The notes beneath the pieces are model-generated. The model was not told where the DNA came from. It was given only the letters and a program-made list of their open reading frames with translations, and ran no database searches. A program made the translations under genes and the position numbers. Below, in pieces: positions 6,289-11,828 of a stretch of 11,828 bases of DNA (its first letter is position 1; every line of letters begins with the position of its first letter). This DNA is from an uncultured Methanosarcinales archaeon (GTDB lineage: Archaea; Halobacteriota; Methanosarcinia; Methanotrichales; Methanotrichaceae). The DNA lies in assembly GCA_937864385.1 (NCBI GenBank), contig CALMJN010000448.1, positions 1 through 11,828 on the forward strand. The letters run 5' to 3'.

Positions 6289-6699
6289 AGCGATATCCTG
6301 ATCCTCAAACCAATGTCGCCAGCCTTGATGATCTTATAAAATCCAAAAAGCTGGAGCTGATGGGAGAGAAAAAGATTGGTCGGAGTAGAGGCGGAGAGGG
6401 CTGAGTTGATGGACGCGGTGGTCCTGAATGATTCGCCACTGGTAGGCAGTTCTGCGAGCAGCATCTGCCTGCGCCGGCAATATGGAATCGACCTGATCGC
6501 CGCGGCCAGCCATGATGCCAAGAACTCAAAGCGCCTTCATCAGATCATATTTAATCCCGGAGATGTTCTGCTGGTGCAGGGGCCTTCAGCATCCATCTCA
6601 GGGATTTTTGAATTGCTGGGCTGCCTGCCACTGAGTGTGATCGTCATATTGGTGGCTATTCCCTTGATAATGTGGTTCTGGCCTTTATCTTCTTCATAA
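6289..6699 (+). pseudogene. Frameshifted remnant of TrkA_C (RCK_C) domains, probably from an SLC13/DASS permease
   Basis: Between azlD and the P-type ATPase the plus strand carries a broken coding fragment. One frame gives SDILILK at 6289-6309. The next frame gives NVASLDDLIKSKKLELMGEK at 6312-6371. The first frame then resumes with VEAERAELMDAVVLNDSPLV and RRQYGIDLIAAAS, ending NPGDVLLVQGP and LLGCLPLS by about 6636. This is the end of one and most of a second TrkA_C domain, in the order found in SLC13-type permeases with central TrkA_C pairs. Both shifts fall at short A-runs (near 6306-6309 and 6369-6373) and cancel each other. No transmembrane part precedes it, a stop at 6280 closes the frame, and the open frame runs about 40 bases into the antisense 3' end of the ATPase gene. 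A sequence error could explain the shifts but not the missing parts. Confidence 0.6.
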
Positions 6700-9397
6700 C
6701 CAGCTTCCTGATCTCTTCAGCAAAGAATACCGTGCTGGATACGGCGAAGATTGTGGCCCAATCATGAAGCGAGAGTTCAACCGTTCCCAGAGCCATCTGG
6801 AAGAAGGCCACCTCGGTTGCCGTGAACTGCAGGACTATGGAGGCAGCTATAGCTGCTATCAGATATTTATTGGTAAAGAGGCCTATATTGAATACGGACT
6901 TGTCCCGCGACCTGCAGTTGAGGGCATTGAATATCTGGAACATGGCCAGGGTGGTAAATCCCAGAGTCTGAGCCCGGTGAATGTCCCCTCCATTCAGCTC
7001 GCTGGTGAACACCCAAATAGTCCCGGCCGCCATGAAGGCTGCCACAAATAAAACATTCTTTAGAATATCCATGTTGATGATATTTGCCTTGGGATCTCTG
7101 GGCGGCTGGTCCATGACATCCTCTTCTTTGGGCTCCATGGCCAGATTGATCACCAGAAGGCCGTCTGTCACCAAATTGACCCACAGGATCTGCACCGGAG
7201 TGAATATGAGCACATTTATGGCCAGGAAGATAAGAGATACCAGTATGGTGAGGATCTCTCCCGCATTTGTGCTGATGAGATATTTTACCACCTTTCGAAT
7301 GTTCTCGAATATGACCCTGCCCTCCTCCACTGCGTTCACTATGCTCTGAAAGTTGTCGTCCGTCAGAATCATATCTGCGGTCTCTTTGGTCACATCCGTC
7401 CCGGTTATGCCCATGGCTATGCCGATTTCGGATGCCTTGAGTGCAGGAGCATCATTGACCCCATCTCCGGTCATGGCCACGATATGGCCCATTCTCTGCA
7501 GCGATTGAACTATGCGGTGCTTATGCTGGGGGGAGACGCGGGCGAAGACCGATGTATCCTGGATCAGTGCGTCAAGCTTTTCATCGCTCAGGCTGTCCAG
7601 CTCCGAGCCGGTAAGAACCCTGGAGCCTTCCTCGTAGATTCCAATCTCCCTGGCAATGGCCTGTGCGGTTATCTTATGATCTCCCGTGGCCATGGTCACC
7701 TTGATCCCCGCCCTCTTGCACAGCTTCACCGATCTTATGGCCTCGGGCCTGGGTGGATCGATCATCCCCGAGAAACCGGCGAATATGAGTTCAACCGGCC
7801 CATCGCTCTTAAAACGCTCCATGTCTTGGAGCTTAATGGGAGCATAGGCCAGGGCCAGGACCCTAAGTGCCTCTCCTGCCATATCCGAGCTGGCGGCCAG
7901 GTAATCCTTCTTATCCTCCTCAGTCAAGGCCCTTGTCTCACCCTTATCCAGAACATGGGAGCACATATCCAGGATCGTCTCAGGCGCTCCTTTAAGAAAA
8001 GCCAGAGCTTCTCCGGAATCGGTGCGGTGAAATGTGGCCATGTATCTGTTCTTGGGATCGAAAGGTATCTCCTCTATTCGGGGCAGGCTCTCTTCCAGTT
8101 GGCTCTTTTTTAAGCCTGCCTTTGCCGAAGCTACCACCAGGGCCCCCTCTGTGGGGTCTCCCAGAATCTCCCACCTGTCCTCTTTATCGGATTTAAGTGA
8201 GGAATCGTTGCAGAGGGCAGCGATCTTGAGGAACATGTCCAGGCTTCGGTCCTCCGATACAGTCAAGGGCGAGCCGGCTATCTCAAAGCCGCCCTGGGGC
8301 TGAAATCCCACCCCGGAAACATCGACCATGCGGCCGGCCAGGAATATCTTTTGGACCGTCATCTGGTTGGTGGTCAGGGTCCCGGTCTTATCGGTGCATA
8401 CTGCAGTTATCGATCCCAATGTCTCCACCGCATCAAGCTTGCGGATGATGGCATTGCGGCTGGCCATGCGGCTGACTCCCACCGCCAGTACCACGGTTAT
8501 GGCCGCCGGAAGGCCCTCAGGGATGGCAGAGACGGCCATGGCCAGGGTGAAGAGGAATAGCTCGATCAACTCAAAACCGCGCCATATTCCCACGATCAGA
8601 GTCAAGCTGCTGGCAATGAGGGCCAGGATCATCAGCTTCTTTGAGAGATCAAGAGTTCGCCTCTTGAGGGGGGTCTTTGCCTTCTCCGTTTTGCTGATCT
8701 GTTGGGCGATCTTTCCCATCTCGCTCTTCATTCCGGTGGCAAAAACAGCGGCTTTGCACCTTCCCTGAGTGACCACAGTCCCGGCGAAGATGATGTTGTC
8801 TTTTTCAGCAATGACCAGATCTCCCTGAAGAGTATCGATTCTTTTCCTTGCCGGCACCGACTCTCCGGTGAGCATGGATTCGTCAATCTCTAGATTTGCC
8901 TCTTCAATGATGCGTGCATCGGCGGGAACTTTTGCGCCTGCTTCAAGGAGGATTATATCCCCGGGAACAACCTCCCGGGACTTGATGCGCATCTCCTGGC
9001 AGCTCCCCTTCTCCGGGCAGTCCCTCAAGACCCTGGCTTCGGCAGACGCCTGGGATCTCAAGGCCAAAATGGCCTCTTCTGCCTTGTATTCTTTAAAAAA
9101 TCCCAGGGCGGTGTTGATGCAGATCACGGCGATTATCACCGCTGCATCAATCGTCTTGTCTGCCAGGAAAGAGATGGCAGCAGCCAGGCTGAGCACTGCT
9201 ATAAGAGGATTTCTCACCTGCTCTATGAGCAGGCCCAGCTTGCTCATCTTCTTGCCCTCTTCCAGCTCATTGGGCCCGAGAGCCTTGAGTCGTCTGGAAG
9301 CCTCATCCGAATTAAGGCCCCTGAAGCTGCTATCCAGCCTCTCCAGAGCCTGCTCAGCGCTCAAAGCATGCCATCTGTTCTCAGATTCAAGAGCCAT
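6656..9397 (-). CDS. Calcium-transporting P-type ATPase (type IIA)
   Basis: This 913-residue membrane pump is full length. It has the N-terminal cation ATPase domain (about 1-75), the actuator loop TGES (177-180), the phosphorylation motif DKTGTLT with Asp336, the nucleotide-binding KGAPE (469-473), and the hinge motifs TGD (571-573) and TGDGVNDAP (643-651). Ion ligands fit Ca2+ pumps: PEGLP with Glu294 in helix 4, Asn711/Glu714 in helix 5 (NAGE), and Asn741/Thr744/Asp745 in helix 6 (NLVTD). The residue matching SERCA Glu908 in helix 8 is Gln821, as in plasma-membrane-type pumps that move one Ca2+ per cycle. It probably exports Ca2+ from the cytoplasm. The start at 9397 has a GGGGTGGGG ribosome binding site five bases upstream on its strand. 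It lies 60 bases after the phosphorylase gene and may share its transcript. Confidence 0.92.
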   Translation of the reverse strand: MALESENRWHALSAEQALERLDSSFRGLNSDEASRRLKALGPNELEEGKKMSKLGLLIEQVRNPLIAVLSLAAAISFLADKTIDAAVIIAVICINTALGFFKEYKAEEAILALRSQASAEARVLRDCPEKGSCQEMRIKSREVVPGDIILLEAGAKVPADARIIEEANLEIDESMLTGESVPARKRIDTLQGDLVIAEKDNIIFAGTVVTQGRCKAAVFATGMKSEMGKIAQQISKTEKAKTPLKRRTLDLSKKLMILALIASSLTLIVGIWRGFELIELFLFTLAMAVSAIPEGLPAAITVVLAVGVSRMASRNAIIRKLDAVETLGSITAVCTDKTGTLTTNQMTVQKIFLAGRMVDVSGVGFQPQGGFEIAGSPLTVSEDRSLDMFLKIAALCNDSSLKSDKEDRWEILGDPTEGALVVASAKAGLKKSQLEESLPRIEEIPFDPKNRYMATFHRTDSGEALAFLKGAPETILDMCSHVLDKGETRALTEEDKKDYLAASSDMAGEALRVLALAYAPIKLQDMERFKSDGPVELIFAGFSGMIDPPRPEAIRSVKLCKRAGIKVTMATGDHKITAQAIAREIGIYEEGSRVLTGSELDSLSDEKLDALIQDTSVFARVSPQHKHRIVQSLQRMGHIVAMTGDGVNDAPALKASEIGIAMGITGTDVTKETADMILTDDNFQSIVNAVEEGRVIFENIRKVVKYLISTNAGEILTILVSLIFLAINVLIFTPVQILWVNLVTDGLLVINLAMEPKEEDVMDQPPRDPKANIINMDILKNVLFVAAFMAAGTIWVFTSELNGGDIHRAQTLGFTTLAMFQIFNALNCRSRDKSVFNIGLFTNKYLIAAIAASIVLQFTATEVAFFQMALGTVELSLHDWATIFAVSSTVFFAEEIRKLVMKKIKARTTLSRE

Positions 9398-9457
9398 ATG
9401 TGCCCCACCCCGATATCGTCATTTATCCTCAATAAGATCTGCCCCTGAGCAAAGTCC

Positions 9458-11083
9458 CTATAGATATGCTTCAGTTGCATATCTGCGCATCATTCTGTGG
9501 CTGTTAAAGAAAGAGGCTATCATGCCGATTGAATTCTTCATCATCCTCATCCAATAATCTCTTCTCTGGTAGAACATGGGGATGATTATATACTCAAGCT
9601 TGCTGTAAAAATCTTCGATCTCCCTCTTTCGAGCCATCTCAAAGGAGATATCTTCCCCCGGCTCAGGCCCGATGGACCAGCCTGTGACTCCTTCTATCCA
9701 GCCCTCAATCCACCAGCCATCTAGGACGCTGAAGTTGACCACCCCGTTATGCGCCGCCTTCATGCCGCTTGTCCCCGAGGCCTCCTGCGGGGGAAGAGGG
9801 GTATTGAGCCAGACATCTGCCCCAGAGACCATTTTGGCTGCCAGCTGCATATCGTAGTCCTGAAGATATGCGATCTTGATCTCATTGTGCAGAATATCCA
9901 TGATTTCAAAGACCCTCTGGATGGCCTTCTTGCCTTCTTCGTCCCGGGGATGGGCTTTTCCTGCCAGCACAATCTGGATGGTGCCCTTATGGTTGGCCCT
10001 TCTGAGCCGGTCGAGATCCGAGAAGAGAAATGATGTCCTCTTATACATAGTGGCTCTTCTGGCAAATCCTATGGTCAGGGATTCGTCATCCATATCCGCA
10101 TCTGTCTCCCGGTTCACCTGATCTATAAGATCCCTCTTTGCTCCCATATGCGCCTTCCAGATCTCTTCATCAGGGCAGCCATTGACCCGGAGAAGCATCT
10201 CAGGCTCATTGGCCCAGCCGGGCATGTATTTATCGAATAACTTCTGCAGGCACGGACAGGTCCAGGTGAAGGAATGGACGCCATTGGTGATGGAGTGGAT
10301 CTCATAGCCTGGAAACATATCCATGGATGTGGCCCTATGCCTTTTGGCAACGCCATTTATGTAATTGGAGAGATTGAGAGCCAGACCGGTCATATTCAGC
10401 CTGTCGGCGCCTGCCAGCTTTTTCAGCACATCTATCTCAATAAAGTCGCCCAACAAATCTCTAACCAGAGAATAATCGAATTTGTCATGCCCTGCCTGGA
10501 CCGGAGTATGGGTAGTGAAGATGCAAAGATCCTTGACTGCTTCTGCATCCATACCATATCGCTTCAGCAGCTCCAAGGTCAGCAGGCTTGATTGTCCTTC
10601 ATTCATATGATATTTTCTGATCTCAGTGCCCATGGCCTGCAGAATTCTCACGCCGCCGATTCCCAGGACCATTTCCTGCTTTAGTCTGTAGCTGTCGTCT
10701 CCGCCATAGAGATGATCCGTAATTGTCCTGTCGTCAGAGCGGTTTGCCTCCAGATCGGTGTCCAGAAAGATCACCGGTACAGCTCCTCCGGTAGGGCTCT
10801 GCTGATTATAGATCCAGGCGCCGACCCTGACATCTCTATTCTGGATCTGAACTGTTGCCTCTGCCGGCCATCTCACCAGGAGATGAGAGGGATTCCACGG
10901 CACCGAATGCTCAATCTGTTCCCCTCTTAGACCAAGCTCCTGGCGGAAGTATCCATGTCTGCTGATGAGGGTTACTGCGATCAGAGGTAGTTTAAGGTCG
11001 GCGCTGGACTTTATGGTGTCTCCTGCCAATGTCCCAAGCCCGCCAGCATATGTGGGAATATCGCTCAGCAGGCCGATCTCCAT
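9458..11083 (-). CDS. glgP: Alpha-glucan (glycogen/maltodextrin) phosphorylase, short form; N-terminus possibly frameshifted
   Basis: From ATG 11083 the protein has 541 residues and is a GT35 phosphorylase, a cytoplasmic enzyme that splits alpha-1,4-glucans with phosphate to glucose-1-phosphate using pyridoxal phosphate. The N-terminus EIGLLSDIPTYAGGLGTLAGD is the conserved opening, HMNEGQ lies at 159-164 and HTPVQAGHD at 192-200. The cofactor lysine is Lys442 in EASGTSGMKAAHNG. The short archaeal/thermophile form is about 540-560 residues, so the body is complete. The codons just upstream of 11083 encode SIAYFT, the conserved residues that normally precede MEIGL, yet no ATG, GTG or TTG in that frame precedes them before a stop. 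An ATG at 11150 reads MNPRQTSLYSRQPEEK and would join this frame if the A7 run at 11101-11107 had one base fewer. No ribosome binding site precedes 11083. The gene points to glycogen storage and use. Confidence 0.88.
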   Translation of the reverse strand: MEIGLLSDIPTYAGGLGTLAGDTIKSSADLKLPLIAVTLISRHGYFRQELGLRGEQIEHSVPWNPSHLLVRWPAEATVQIQNRDVRVGAWIYNQQSPTGGAVPVIFLDTDLEANRSDDRTITDHLYGGDDSYRLKQEMVLGIGGVRILQAMGTEIRKYHMNEGQSSLLTLELLKRYGMDAEAVKDLCIFTTHTPVQAGHDKFDYSLVRDLLGDFIEIDVLKKLAGADRLNMTGLALNLSNYINGVAKRHRATSMDMFPGYEIHSITNGVHSFTWTCPCLQKLFDKYMPGWANEPEMLLRVNGCPDEEIWKAHMGAKRDLIDQVNRETDADMDDESLTIGFARRATMYKRTSFLFSDLDRLRRANHKGTIQIVLAGKAHPRDEEGKKAIQRVFEIMDILHNEIKIAYLQDYDMQLAAKMVSGADVWLNTPLPPQEASGTSGMKAAHNGVVNFSVLDGWWIEGWIEGVTGWSIGPEPGEDISFEMARKREIEDFYSKLEYIIIPMFYQRRDYWMRMMKNSIGMIASFFNSHRMMRRYATEAYL

Positions 11084-11170
11084 GGTGAAATAAGCAATGC
11101 TTTTTTTCCTCAGGCTGGCGGCTATAAAGGGAGGTTTGCCGAGGATTCATTATATATTGCTGAAAATCCT

Positions 11171-11180
11171 GTCATATATA
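11171..11180 (-). promoter_or_regulatory. TATA-like element for the glgP gene
   Basis: On the minus strand this reads TATATATGAC. Its centre lies about 26-27 bases upstream of an ATG at 11150, the normal archaeal TATA-to-start distance, which suggests a leaderless transcript beginning at that ATG. A second AT-rich element, TATATA at 11151-11156, sits too close to 11150 to serve it. The assignment is inferred from spacing. Confidence 0.45.
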
Positions 11181-11508
11181 GTCCAGCTATTTGATCCTTT
11201 AAAGCCTTTTCGTGAAATGGAGCAGCAAAAAGAGCGGAATAGGCAGACGGACTGAAGATAGAACCGACATTCAGAAGCTATACCTCTTCCTGTAATGTTT
11301 TTCGCATTTCCTATTCTTCCTATCAAAGCGAATGCTGCCGGAAAAGTTCATAGAGCGGCTGGGCTTGATGCCCTGAACATCGATATTGCATTTACATCAG
11401 GATCTTGAGCCAAAAAGCACTGCCAGCCTCTTCAGGACCGAAAGTCTTATCGATATCGGCAGCATTATTACCTGGCAAGGCAAGCTAATTTGCTGGGAGG
11501 AAAAAGAT
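11181..11508. other. Intergenic region between divergent glgP and the ferritin-like gene
   Basis: About 330 bases hold no convincing gene. The frame of the ferritin-like gene stays open back to 11386, but that stretch (MHLHQDLEPKS...) looks non-coding and lies before a strong ribosome binding site. The octamer ATCGATAT occurs twice (about 11379 and 11450), and a small GGGC/GCCC hairpin lies at about 11361-11373. I see no clear TATA element for the ferritin-like gene. Confidence 0.4.
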
Positions 11509-11814
11509 ATGCCCGAATTTGCCAATCCCTTTTCCGGTCTGGCCAATGACCGCAAACTGACCCAGGAAGAGCTGATAAGAGCGGTTCGATATATGGTGGC
11601 AGCGGAGTACGAGGCAGTTCAGCTATACATGCAGCTGGCAGAGTCAACGGAGAGCAAGCTGGCCAGGACGGTGCTGGTGGAGATAGCCGATGAGGAGAGG
11701 GTGCACGCCGGAGAGTTTCTCAGGCTGCTCAAGGAGCTGGCTCCCGAGGAAGAGGAGTTGTATCAAGAGGGATATGAAGAGGTAGAAGAGATAATAGAAA
11801 AACAAAAGAAATAA
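11509..11814 (+). CDS. Ferritin-like diiron protein, encapsulin-cargo type
   Basis: This 101-residue acidic, helical protein starts MPEFANPFSGLANDRKLTQE. ATG 11509 is chosen because GGGAGG at 11495-11500 lies eight bases before it and the family begins here. Two helices carry the iron-binding pattern: EYEAVQLYMQLAEST at about residues 33-47 and the EERVHAGEFLRLLKEL segment with its ExxH pair at about 63-78. It has one ferritin-like helical hairpin, about half of a classical ferritin, so it must build the diiron site between subunits. Members of this group oxidise and store iron, and in many anaerobes and archaea they are cargo of, or fused to, encapsulin shells. The C-terminal helix (EGYEEVEEIIEK) ends in lysines, with no obvious extra targeting peptide. 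No shell gene is visible because the window ends 14 bases later. Confidence 0.85.
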   Translation: MPEFANPFSGLANDRKLTQEELIRAVRYMVAAEYEAVQLYMQLAESTESKLARTVLVEIADEERVHAGEFLRLLKELAPEEEELYQEGYEEVEEIIEKQKK

Positions 11815-11828
11815 AATATATTTTCTTT
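11815..11828 (+). terminator. T-rich sequence after the ferritin-like gene
   Basis: The last bases read AATATATTTTCTTT. This could be an oligo-T terminator for the ferritin-like gene or the TATA region of a gene beyond the window. The sequence ends too soon to choose. Confidence 0.3.

Noticed and set aside
7484..8113. Plus-strand open frame of 209 codons inside the ATPase gene
   Set aside because: It is antisense to the nucleotide-binding domain of a clearly intact P-type ATPase and its product has no recognisable domain.
8868..9557. Plus-strand open frame of 229 codons antisense to the ATPase 5' end
   Set aside because: A Ser/Ala/Arg-rich translation with no family features. It spans the ATPase start, the gap and the end of glgP, as expected of a chance shadow.
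11361..11373. Small hairpin GGGC-TTGAT-GCCC in the glgP/ferritin gap
   Set aside because: A four-base stem without a T-run or a neighbouring gene end is too weak to call a terminator or RNA element.
11386..11508. N-terminal extension of the ferritin-like gene
   Set aside because: The added 41 residues have no family match, while GGGAGG eight bases before ATG 11509 and the conserved MPEFANPF start favour the shorter protein.

Overview
The window looks like archaeal chromosome, most likely from a methanogen related to Methanothrix (Methanotrichaceae). This is inferred from the gene content, AT-rich TATA-like elements upstream of genes, oligo-T terminator candidates, use of GTG and TTG starts with GAGG-type ribosome binding sites, and moderately GC-rich coding sequence. 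No rRNA or other taxonomic marker is present, so the assignment is tentative. I see no tRNA, CRISPR array, insertion sequence or phage gene.

Left part (1-4955): a metal / Fe-S module. A DUF134 helix-turn-helix protein (minus strand, running off the left edge) diverges from a small DUF5320 protein. Then come a cation diffusion facilitator (CDF) with a C-terminal NifX/NifB-like domain, and a tightly packed four-gene operon. That operon encodes two NifX-like proteins (the second starting in a GTGA overlap) and two MinD-type ATPases, each with an inserted two-cluster ferredoxin domain (the first with a TTG start, the second in an ATGA overlap). The set resembles the 'orange protein' (Orp) gene clusters of sulfate reducers. 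Here the NifX fold also appears welded to a metal exporter, which suggests that metal export, cofactor carriage and ATPase-driven metallocluster handling are linked.

Middle (4956-6699): a T-rich tandem repeat that probably ends the operon, then the overlapping azlC-azlD pair (branched-chain amino acid export). It is followed by a decayed fragment of a TrkA_C (RCK_C) domain, probably from an SLC13/DASS-type permease, with two compensating frameshifts. The fragment runs into the 3' end of the next gene.

Right part (6656-11828): a complete Ca2+-type P-type ATPase and a short-form alpha-glucan phosphorylase, both on the minus strand and 60 bp apart. The phosphorylase has a conserved N-terminal segment upstream of its first in-frame start codon, across an A7 run, which suggests a frameshift, slippage or a sequence error. 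A small ferritin-like protein of the kind often packed in encapsulins closes the window on the plus strand; its neighbour lies outside.
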